Below are positions 1 through 12,400 of a stretch of DNA of 64,000 nucleotides, in pieces. The stretch comes from Membranipora membranacea. Taxonomy: Eukaryota; Bryozoa; Gymnolaemata; Cheilostomatida; Membraniporidae. Position numbers and translations under genes: made by a program. The stretch is taken from NCBI GenBank assembly GCA_914767715.1, contig OU612074.1, forward strand, positions 13,502,062-13,566,061, given 5' to 3'. A model generated the notes under the pieces. That model was not told the origin of the DNA. It did no database searches and saw only the letters and a list, made by a program, of their open reading frames with translations. Each line of letters opens with the position of its first letter. The stretch's first letter is position 1.

Positions 1-357
1 CGAGATCAGTAATATCTACTAAACACTCAACGCCTTGACTGACAAAACAATAATATTATACTGTATTAGCTGGATTGCGTGACTATTACATAGGCAGTGA
101 AATACACACTGATCACATTAATGTTAATTTTTTTACCTTCACCCAATAATACCCAACACCTGGTAATGTGTAATCAAAGGGAGAAATTATACAGAACTCC
201 TCCAGTTAACCAGATGTTCATATTTAACTTTTATTGTTTACAAAGTTCAGGATGATGTAGTTTTTTGTTCTGTTTATAAATTCTCACATATAAATGTCAC
301 ATTAATGTACACAATTATTGCACTTTTAATACTTGAATGAAAGTGAGTAATACTAAC
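1..357. other. PRDM1 intron at window edge
   Basis: This is AT-rich sequence downstream of the GTTAGT donor at 357-352. I see no exon in it, so the rest of the finger array lies left of the window. Confidence 0.6.
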
Positions 358-465
358 CTTCAGATTAGAGAGTTGGCCGAAAGTCTTGAGACATACATTA
401 CATTCATAATGCATTTTACCATCTCTCTTCTTTAGTGGATACGGGAGACTTTTATAGCCCCGACC
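358..465 (-). CDS. PRDM1: PRDM1 zinc finger 1 exon (first half)
   Basis: This 36-codon exon (acceptor TATTGTAG, donor AAG|GTTAGT) encodes [13 protein letters not shown] and [20 protein letters not shown]. It contains the two zinc-binding Cys of finger 1; the two His should be in the next exon, outside the window. This is the most conserved PRDM1 piece here and the basis of the gene name. Vertebrate PRDM1 reads [14 protein letters not shown] across this point. Confidence 0.95.
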
Positions 466-3400
466 CTACAATAATATATATGTAAATGTACAACATGTGG
501 TGTTATTTACATTGTCAGTACAATGATACATATGATTACATAAAATATGACATGGTTTCGTACTATGACAGATCAGGGAGTTTGAGTTTGAATCCCAAAC
601 TCCCGGGACAGATGAAGAGTGTAGCAGGTTAAGTGATAGAAGTTGTGCACACTTACGTGATCATAATTTCTGAGAGAGGAACCTTGTCTGGGCTTTGATA
701 GGTTTAGAGGTTGACCTAGTTCTGAATGACGTTGTGTTGTCAGCATCTGTGGTTGTCGGACAGGAAACAGCGGAGATGTAGCCAGACTATTGTTCATGCG
801 TGACTGTGATTGTAAAACTGCCTGCTGCTGTTGCATCTGAAATCAAATGGAATATTTGTTAGAGAGAGGACAACTTAATTCACAGAGAAACGTAGTGGTG
901 GTATATAAATTTATCATTTCTACATTATCAATAATAATATACAATGATAGGGTAACAGAAGGAGCACACTGTATATATAAGATAATATGGTATGGTGATG
1001 CTGACCTGTTGTAGTACTTTAGAAGCATATAGACATTGTACAGCTGCGTGATACGCTGCCGGGTTATATCCGCTCTGTGCTGCCGCTACGGCCGCTGTCG
1101 GCCCTGCTGCTGCCCAAGGTAGAACTGGGCTCGTCACTAAAATGATAATATTGTAGTATAAATTCTCACGTTCTCACAGGCATATCGGGAACTCTCGGAT
1201 GTGCACCCTTTGACTTGGGAAAATAAATAAATAAGTTCACACCCAATTTTGTTGAATAATAATAGATATGACATTTTTTGCAGGGTGTCATTGCTGGCAC
1301 TTATTGTGTGAATCGGAGATTGGTTTGTGATACTTGTGGCTAGATGTGTACCTCCTCACCATCATTTATCAAATGCCAATTCGGTAAATTAATTTACACT
1401 GTTTACATCGAAAAGCTTCTTAACATGTATGGAGCTGAACAGGAAAATATGTTTATAGCAATCAATCAATTGGTTTTGAGTGACATTCATTGTATGGTGA
1501 TGTTATAGATGTGAGATCTGCGGCGGTTCCAGCGGGTGTGTAATACAGAGAGAGAGAGAGAAGAGAATCAGGTCTGTGGTAGAGGAGAAGTGAAAGGGAT
1601 ATTTAATATCCTGTCACAGTCTACAGTAATCAATCAGTATTGATGGTGGGTAATGAGTATACTACTGGTCACTCAGTGCAAACTCTGTTAACACTGCCAT
1701 CGACAGGCCTTCACGTCATTATCAACAACATAACCATCATACTATCATATTAATATTATACAATCTCCTTATTATAATATTTAACACTTATAAAAACCAA
1801 CCGGCATTTGTCAAACACTTTTAAGATTTCACTTTTTATTATAGAAAGGCAATGAGTGCTTGTCAACTATAGATTTGTTATGGGGAGACAGGAGCTAATA
1901 CCGACACTGTCACTACGCAGATGTACTCAATGATCTTCCTCTGTTTCTCTACTTACACCAGATGTTACACCGACGGCGACCCCAACAACCGACAATCTCA
2001 CAAACAACCGGCCTCCTCGCTAACAAACGGCCGCGCTAACACAGCTCACAGTCAGAAATCATTACGACATGAATCTGAATTAATTTAGTAACATTATAGT
2101 GCAGGGTGAGAGAGAGGAGAGAGAGAAGAGAGACCCTACCATACACACCATACAGTGAACACCTGATGCACCATACACACCATACACGTCGTGGTTATAT
2201 ACAGTGAACACCTGATGTACCATACACACCATACACGTGGTTATATACAGTGGACACCTGATGAATGAGAGAATCTCTAATATTCCACCAGTACAACACC
2301 ACCAGTAATAACACCACCAGTATAACTGTCAGATGATAATTAGCAGATTTGTGTTCCGCTCTTGGCAGTCACCTTTACCATTGTTGAGGGATTAATTGTT
2401 TGATGCCTGAAGGTATTATAGGGAGAAATTAGACCACAATCTGTTTTAAACTTGACCATCAAAAGGTACACTCCACCAGTATTTGTGGCTGGTTAAGAAG
2501 TGCCTTCCTCAGAAAGCGACAGAGTCTATTGACAAAACAACATCTGTCAAAAGAAAACCTTTTATCATGTAAAACACCACCATAAGAAGGCGAAAAGATG
2601 TGAACCTAAATCTGACAGGTAACGCACAAAAATCCCACAACAATATCAGAGACGAAAAACATGTGTCGTCATTTGGTGTGGGTACTGGTTGTTTTGGACG
2701 TGAGCATACCGTGAGGTAATGATGGTACGGCGCTTTAATTTCTATTGATGACTAATTTCAGAACGCCTTGTTCTTGCCCAATTAAAGCAACTCCAAAGAG
2801 TGGATTAAAAGATTTGGCAGAATTGAACTTATTTATACTGGCATCAAGTTGAGGGGGCTAAGTGAGTATTATGCTGGTGTTGTTTTGGGTAATGATTAAG
2901 TGGAACAAACAAGATCCTAAAAATTAATACCTGTTTGTTACATCACAGTGATATCCGACTCCCACTGATAATCTCCCACCAAGAAAACACCTGCGTGTAC
3001 TGTATTATTTATGCTGCTTTGATGGGCCGCCGACATGTGATTTATGAGATTATCTCCCCTGATTTGTGACAGGCTGACAGATGATAATGTACATATTTGA
3101 CTAAGTGACACACTGTGCAGGATTAAGGGGATGATGAGATTAAACAGCAAGCGGATAGAGAAAGAGAAATATCCGAGCAGAGAGAAATTTCACTTTTTAT
3201 TTACCATCTTTATGACTTTGGAGGATGAAAGGATTAGTGGATATTTGTGGCATTGATTGAAGTCAACGAGTGCATTCTAGTGAATCTGTATATGGAGAAG
3301 AGGAGACGAAAAAAGCAATGCATGCTTTCAGCAACGCTAAGGGGTCGCTTGATGAAAATTTGACATAACGTTGAATTCTAGCAGAGAAGATTATTGACAA

Positions 3401-6400
3401 ACGATGTTTTTTTCCTGCGCTAAGATCACATATATCCTGTACAGATATTTAGTGTGGAGGGAGACAAAGCCTAGTTAGAGATTACAGTATAAGTTTGAGG
3501 AGAAGAGACTTACCAGACGATGTTGGATGACTATTGAAGCCTTGTAGAGCAGGCAGCATGTTGTTGAGAGCGTACATCTGAGCGATAATTCCCGGTGTCA
3601 AGGCCATCAGTGGGTGTGGTTTAGTTAGCTCACATAGCTTGTTCATAGCAGCCATCTTACTAAGCTCCGACGTGACAACTGCCATATCAGTATGTTTATT
3701 CGCTGATGACATGGTTTGGTGTTGTCTCCCCTCCGCGGATATTTTATGTGGTAGTTTGTGGAAGTCAATATGAGGAACTATTAGCTCTGTTTTTACATTA
3801 TCATCTAAATAGAATAAAACAAACCATGGGTTTATCGTAAAATTCACAGAAGAAGTTCGATCTCCATCTGTTTTTCCGAAAAATACTTGCGCTAACTTGG
3901 GAATAAATGCATCAGTAATACAAGCAGTAAATTAAAAAATGTTCACCCCAATTTGTCAAGTGTCACAAAAAATCAAATTATATTCTTTCTGTGATTTCAT
4001 GTTGAAAGGTGTCGTATCACAGGACCAATCTAACTTCCTACGGTATTAGATACGTCATGTCTCTCTACCTTAATATTACAGTATAGCTAGACAGATTATT
4101 ACAGATTTTATACATAGTTAGACTTACGCTTTAGTGACGCGGCTGCTGCTGCGGCGGCAGTGTGACATTTAAAGCTGAGAGGAGGGGAGTATGATGCTGA
4201 TTTAGGAGACATGAGCTTATCTGCTGATGTCTGTGATGAGAATGGATAAGGGAAGGGGAAATCTGAGCAGCTCGAATCTTTACTATCACTCATAGAGTAG
4301 TTAGTCGGAGAGAATAATACAGCAGGGTGATCTAGTCTCATTCTCTTTGCTGCTGCTGCTGAGTAAGCCGCTGCTGCTGATGTTCCCGCTGACGACGTGG
4401 CGCTCTTCTGTAGATGTTGAGGTTTATACGACGGTGAGCTTATGGGTAGTGATACGCAGTTGCTCTTTCCTGTAAACAGCAAATTTATAGGATTGTGATA
4501 AAAATCAAGTATACCAACAGCTGCATAAGTAACAGTTCATCCTGATAAAAATGTGTAAAATATCTGTAACATAGAGTTATAAATATTCTTTGCTTTTTAT
4601 GTATCTAATTTTTATCCTTACTTCAAAACTTTGCTTACCTAAGTTCTTCACTACTTGAGTCTAGTTTATTTAACCAGTATAATGCGATGCTGAAAACCTT
4701 TAGGATAAATTATAATAAAATATATAACACCTCCTATCACCACCAGTGGGTTTCTCCTAATGCTGAACACCAGATAGAAAGCTATAAGAGCCTGCACAGC
4801 TAGGAGATAGTATTAATAATTTGTACTCTTTTAACCAGAATGATAATAAGACAATTTTGGAATGAAAGTGACATTAATCACACTCGAGTGACCCAAGTTG
4901 TGCACTTGAAGTACCATAAGAGAGAAAGCAGGCGATCATTCTATCCAGCCGCCGTTTTAATATAATCGTTCAATGTCAGAGGCAATCTGAATCCGATGTC
5001 ATAATGCTGAATTAATTAATGTATCAAATCTAAAGGAATACTGAGGTGTTAGCATGAACAAAAGAGGATATATAATATTATATACCAGAAGTGACATGTT
5101 AGCACGTGTAGGATTAACATACAAGTACTCATTGATGCCTCCACATCTGTTGTTGGAAAATCAAGCCGCTCCTGTGATTAACCAAAAATCTAAACCTCAA
5201 AATCTACATGAAACTTCACGACTCAGAAATCTGAATTTAAAACACAACATCTCAGATATGATTGTCAGCTATATCTCCAACTTATATCTAAAAGCTCTAA
5301 ATAAATAACCCTGATCACATTTTAATTTTATTCATTACCTTTTATATTAGAGATCTGCTCTCCAAACTGCAGATATACTTATTGAGAAGAATGTCTGAAT
5401 GATGCGCAGTCCCAAACTTGAGTTAGGCTCACCAATTAACTGCTTGTTCAAATGATGATAAATTGCCTCGCGGATGACCTTTATATTTCAGAATTTGATA
5501 AAATAATTATGAAAACCTGATGGTATTAATTCTATGGAGCATCTAGCCAATCAAGCAAGAGAGAACAAACAATTAATCCAATCATTGATAAGAGGACAAT
5601 TAATTGCAGCAGAAGACAACACAGTAACACAATTATGTTGATGTGATTAAAATTCATTGAAGCATTGAATCTTAAATAGGTTTCACCAAGGATTTGAAAT
5701 TGAAATCCTTGGTTCCAGATCACACCATTATCTCCATATGTACCTCTCCATTGTTCAACATACAGTGGGCCAATGAGTAGGGAGGTTAAACATAGTAAGA
5801 TAGCTGGGGTGAATATTAAACTAAAAATACTGTATCACGCAGGTCAGTTCAAAATTTAGACCAGTTTATGCCGTTATTTGTCTTCAGACCAAAACACGGA
5901 TAGTTCCTTCATAGCCTAAATATGGGACACATGTAACACCTAAAAACAACAATAAAAAAACTTTTGCATCTTCTTCGGAGTTCTAAACACTACACTAGAG
6001 AACCCTACAGAACACTACAAAATCATTTATCTGTTCTGTAGAAAGTCGGAACAGACGTTGCCTAATAATCACAGATATCATGACGGCTAGACTCGCCTTC
6101 TCTTAGCAGTGTTACAGTAATTGCAGAGGAATGAGTAGCTATATTAACCCTCACAGCTCACTATGCTATCTTATAAGCCACCAAGAGACTGCCTCACCAT
6201 AATAAACAAACAACTACAGAAAATTCTGCTGGCACAAAACAACATCGTAAAATTAATCCCCGAAACAAATACCCATTAGTGATTATCAGAGTCCAGTGAA
6301 CAAAAGAAATCGAACGTAACCCTGCTCAGTGAAAGATAGACGGATATCTTCACTATCACCAAGGGTCGGTACGGTCACCATCTACCCACCATTTATATGT

Positions 6401-9400
6401 GATTTAGCGAGAGATTTGAAAGCTCGATGTAAATAATAACTTCACACTATCACATTGGTGTAATCCATTCAATGAGTCAAAGATAAGATGTGAGACCACT
6501 TCATGACAAGCGGAGCTAATGAAACCAAAATGATAAAAATCTAATAATGACACAGTCTTACATCCCAGCCCCGTCCCAGCCCGATCTCAGCCCTGTCCCG
6601 TTCACAGTAAAGACGCAGAACTGTACCTCAAGTAACAAGAATAATAACAAATATGACAATTTACAAGTACAGATTACCTTAATGTCAATGTCACACTGAC
6701 AGTTGACCATCAGTCTGAAGGCAGTATTACCTATTCGCTAGCTGCTCCTCCGATACCAATCATTCAACACAAAGGTAAATTAGAATCACTCAACAAAACA
6801 GGCAAATTAGAATCAACAATCTACAGTCATATAGGAGGAGGGAACATCAGCAGCTCTTAGTCAAAGTGAAGTTTTGTGACGAGAGGACAACGCCAGATAT
6901 TGTATTTATCTGAGTCAGTGGCCTAGCTATCAGTGAAAGTTATCTGAAAATTACAGCCATGAGCCGACACTACAAGTCTCAAGTTCTCACAACAATGCCT
7001 TAGTTTTAAGTGTTTCATGATATTTGGTGCATGGAATAAAGGTCATTGATCATATACAGCTTGTATACAGCAGGATGATGGATAGTATTGTACGGTATTA
7101 GGTAGGAGGAGGTATGAGGTATTAGGTAGGAGGAGGGGATAGTTATACACTATGACACACTTTGACTCTCTTCTATACTTGAGTAGACATGTTGGCGAGT
7201 AGCGATTACGCTGTAGATCCTATCTCTACGTATCGTCATGTGTTTGTGTTTTTGTGAGGTTTTACTCTGTGCTGCGGTGGTCTGGTAAACGCTATAATCG
7301 ACTACTCGCCTATGTTAAAACACTTTTAATGCCTATAGCTACCGACAGAAAAATACTGACCCCATATTGCATCGCTCAGCGAACACAAAAAGTACCCGGT
7401 GTATCACTTCGATAATAATCAAATATTAAAAACACCGAGTGTCGTATCTGTAATATACATCGAACTGCAGAAGGACTACACGCATAGGGGATGGTTTCTA
7501 GTTCACAATAAAAATATTTATGAAAATGTAAATTTTAAGAAGGTAACTAACTACGGGTATATTAGCATGTGATGATACTGAGGTGTATATATAGGCAGTC
7601 AGGGAAGCAGGTATGTGACACAACATATTATTGTAGATGAAAACAGTTGAAGAATTCAGATTATTTATTTGTTATCCATTCTACCGCACTAGTTTAGCAT
7701 GTTGAACCTATTTCAGGAGAAATTGTTTTCTAAAAATACTGGTGGTTGAACGTTTGATGTTTGATAGCAGTATTCTCATTTTGATGGTTGTTGAAAATAA
7801 TTCAAAGACTTTCACCATTCATTGCATACCATATTCTGCCCTGTCAGGGCTTAGCTCGCCTGTCTCAGACACACAGAGCAGTTTTACATGAGAGAGGGAC
7901 ATACTTGGTAATGCTGGCACAACGTCTAAGTGTGCACCATACTGACAGTCTGATCCCTACATATAAATGAATTTAAAAGCTCAACCCAACAATCATCAAT
8001 GAGAACTGAATTAATTTAATGGATAAGGATACCAATAAGCGGTATCTTCATAAAGAAAGACTTATTTTGACACCTAAAAACCTTAGTAATTTCCTCTAGC
8101 TGATCACCTGTATACAAAGGTGCAGGGTGCTCAGCCCCCCCCCCCCCCCCAGCCCGCTAGGCGCAGAGTTACAAACAGCTGTGCTCAACCAGCCTCAGTA
8201 CATTACACTATCAATCAAATTATTTCAAATATTTGAAAGTGAAAATTGGCAATTGTCAACATTAATTTTTTCACACCAATCAAATCAAAATTCATCATAT
8301 TATGAAGGTATTAGCGTCAGTGAATTTTTATACTACATTTGCGGGGAGGGGGGAAGGGAGGGACTTTAAAAAACACCATTCTTCTGCAATCATAAACCTG
8401 GGGCTTCATACATGAAAAGAAAAAGTTACAACAGTACCTGTATGATACCAGCTAATTTAGTACTTAATTATAAAATGCTGGTAAAAAAGTGTTAATCAGA
8501 TATTGGATTACTCCGGCATAGAGTAAAAATTTGAGGTGTTGTAATCTGTGAGTAATAATGTAAAAGGTTATAATGTTCAGTTTTATCTTATTCATACCAT
8601 GTGGAACGACCACCGACCACCAGACAGTAGGGTTCGTTATTACTTGACTTTATTAGTGTGTGTCTTGTGAGCGGGCTGATGGAAAAAGAGACAGTTACCT
8701 GTAGATAAATTGAGGAGGAGATTTTGACTATGATATATATCTAAGTGTGGTCCAGTTTCTGTATATTTTGGTTCCTATTCCTATCACACTCTGTTATTGT
8801 GTGAGCGATTAGCACCAGCAGCGGCATTATAGCTGGCAGCAGTTTGTTGTTTGTGTTTTAATTCACCAGAATTAAGAATTCCCAAGTCATCAATTAAATC
8901 ATCTTCTCATTTCCCAAAACAAGAAGATTAAACTATATTGTCATAGTATGATTTTCTAATATAGTAGGGTAAGGTCAGTAACACCATATTACTCTGGACT
9001 GCTTTTTTTTCATCAGTTCTGTACGATACAGCAAGCCGGGCAGTATACTACCAGCCCAGACCAAACAAAACCGATTAATTTCAAAGTCAGGTTTTTGAAT
9101 TTTTAATAAATTTAAAGGTGTACCATTACCCACCGGAATAGTGGAGAATGAAGTTTAGCAGGAAAAGGAATATGAAATTTATTGGCAAATTACTTTACAA
9201 TACCCAGTGGGTTTCACTTCTGATAATTTGAGTCACATAAATTTGTGTAAATTAGAATTAATTGCGCTGGTTTTGAGTTCAAGGTATTATGATACGCCGA
9301 GACTAAATAAACCATTAGCAGTAAAAGTTGTTGATAACTTGTGACATTAATAATCTTTTTGTTAATAAATCAGAAGAAAGGATTTTCTACAGCATGACAA

Positions 9401-12400
9401 TAGTATTATGAGTAATTGTGATTTTTTGTCTTTCCCTAATTTAGTACAGCTTTGCTACTATCGCCAGTCGATAATTAAATATACGTCTTAGTGTAACTGT
9501 TGGTTTGTACTTACTACTAATTGTAACCGATGGTTTATACCATAGACTTAATAGACTAGTATATCAAGTCGATGGTTTATACTTACTTTTTCTAACACTG
9601 GGATACGGGAACACAAAGTGAGTTCTATCTCTCCATTCGGGTGTCCACTTAGCCTGCCCTCCCTTTGACTCAGTAGAAAACTGCGATCCGAGGCTACTAT
9701 ATAACTTAGAAGCAGATTTATGAGCTATTGGCGGTTCCGGGGTGGTGGGTGGTGTGTCATATATGTATCTGAGCTCAGTTCCTGGGCTAATTGGTCTCAT
9801 CGTAACCATGTACAACTCCTTCTCAGCCTATTAAATATTACACACCAAATCCTGATACGAAGCTTACAACTAAGAACATACATACTAAACTTACAAAACA
9901 ATCATCACTCTTAACAAACAAAGGCAGCCATTTTCAAAAATGATAGGCCGGCAATTTGCTATGCTGAATCATAATTTTCAGAGATTAACAGTGACGTTCC
10001 TTGTGCCAGGTCACCCGCACAGGTAACCCTCGTGTAACCCAGCAGGTGACCTGACTGCAAGTATGATCAGCTTACCTGTATAACGAGAAGATTCTCTTGA
10101 CCTTTACGGCTAGCTTTCCTGAGGAAGTGAGTCCAGTGGCCTTCTCTATCATCTGATGTGTCCAATCTCTTGCACACCTCACCGTCCTCTCCCATTATCT
10201 ACAATACATACATACAACTATAATATGTACTATAATACATACTACAATCCATACTATAATACATACTACAATCCATACTATAATACATACGTACATATAA
10301 TACAAACAGGTAAATATCATCCACTATTACTGTTAACTGCCAACTTATGAGCTCAAAATAATGTGGTCATATTTATTTTTATCTGGCATCAAGAGACAAG
10401 TGTGAAAATCACCTTTCCCTGTTTAGTCAGTCTCAAATAGCGCTAAAATCTGATAATAGTATAAGATACTCAGACGGAGCCGGTGGTGAGACATCTTAAG
10501 TTAACATCACAAGTATAGCTATTATAAGTGTAGAATATCAAAGAATTTAATAGGCCACTAATTACTCTCAAACACACAACATGATAAACTATATAATAAA
10601 CAACAAACAAAATCATTATTGCTTTTGAGAATGTTTTAATATTGACTTTCACAAGATATTCTTTTTTGATGCCGATACTCGGCTGAATGATTTCTACAAT
10701 TGATCTCTTCCATTGAATAGATTAAGTGTTACAAACATTCCTCGACAGGAAGAAGGGGGGGGGACACTATATCATCGGCTGGAGTAGAGTCATGCTATAA
10801 AATACATGAATCAGTGATATTTATTGTTGTTGTGTAGTGTTGTTCTAATTTTCTCTGTTAGGCATTATGACTATAGGTAAAAAGACTAGGTGAAATGATT
10901 TTCCCACTAAAATCAGCAGGGTGTAACTTTGAAATAGGAGTCTAGCTTATTGAGATGAGAGACTAAAGTGGCGCAGTGTCGGCAGACTTCCGACACACCA
11001 TCTATAACTGTTATCTTGCGCTGTGAGGCGCTCAACTGAAGCACGGCGGCGGCGAGCGAGGCGGTGATGACACTTTTTTGTGTGTTTGATTGCCGTGTTA
11101 TAATTCATGTTTATGGTGTTGTTATCAGAGCACAAGGTGCCAGATTTGACTTAGTTTATGACATTGCTCAGTGAAATGTGAAGTGAATTTTATTGTCCTT
11201 ATAGAGCGGTAATTAATTAACAGGAGACCACCTCTTCAACTCAGGATGATGGTGATTTTGTTACAAAGCGAGACTTGGAAGATACAACTAAAACATTCAG
11301 CGGCCTGATCATGTGATTTGGATATGTTCTTTGAATTACTGAAATATACTAGAGGGGTTGCTATTTTATCGAGTTTGGGCAACTTCCTTCATGCCAATAC
11401 TTTACATCTCTAGAGTAGAATGAATAATTGTCTATTTCCTAGTGTAGGCTGATTACATCATTTCAAAAATGAAACTTGGACACATTAGAATAAAATTATG
11501 ATTAGACGCAATAATATTCCGAATGACCTCAACTTAAAGTTCTTACTTGGTGTATGGCACAATTAGAAAGTACTCACCAATAGTACAATTTGCGACAAGT
11601 TACAGTCGTGACTTTTACATTTATCTTTTAAACTAACATCGCTAACTCAAATATATAACGTAAAAAGTATTCACTAGATACTGTCAAACGATCGAGTCAG
11701 CACTACTCGTGTCTCCCCCAGCGTCTGACTCAGGGAAGACTACATAAAACTTTCAGAATATTATAGGAGTCATTGACCCATGGATCAGAGGGAAACAACT
11801 CCAGACTCAATACTTAATTACATCAGGGAGGGCATATATATCCCACCCTCCATGAATATATGGGCATCATTACAGCAGGATATCAGTAAAGTACAAAAAG
11901 CTACAAGCCAGGAGTTACTCATTGCTACAAGCAAGGCAAAGTTCTCTCATTTTATGGCACAAGCCATCACAACTTGGGGGCAGAGTTAGCAATACCGCTT
12001 ACAACCGAATATGGTGTCAAGTTTCCAATTAAATATGCTGCAGCGAAATTTCTTCAGGTTTTCTAGTTGGCCACCAAACAATTTTCAATTTATGTTTAAA
12101 TAATGTTCAGCAAATATTTACACAGTCAGCAAAACTCGTCAAAGTTACCACGCGGTTTGTCATTATAATATGTAAATATCAGAGCCTTGTGACGTTGTGC
12201 TAAAGGGCTGAGAAATATTTTATAAACTTTAACGTAAGATTTTGCCTACACCACAACCATTCTAGGTATATATAGATACGAGTTTATGAGACGGAGAGAT
12301 ATGAGAGTTTGTCTCACCTTCCACTGGGTCTCCATAGTCTCCTGTTTGGATATTTTTCTGCCGTTGACTGGACCGAATCTGGTAGATCCTGGTATATGGT

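Noticed and set aside
5054-5308. 84-codon plus frame
   Set aside because: Antisense to a PRDM1 intron, no homology, composition like surrounding intron.
11780-11989. Plus frame [18 protein letters not shown]
   Set aside because: Lies antisense in a PRDM1 intron with no recognised family; perhaps an old retroposon piece, not supportable.
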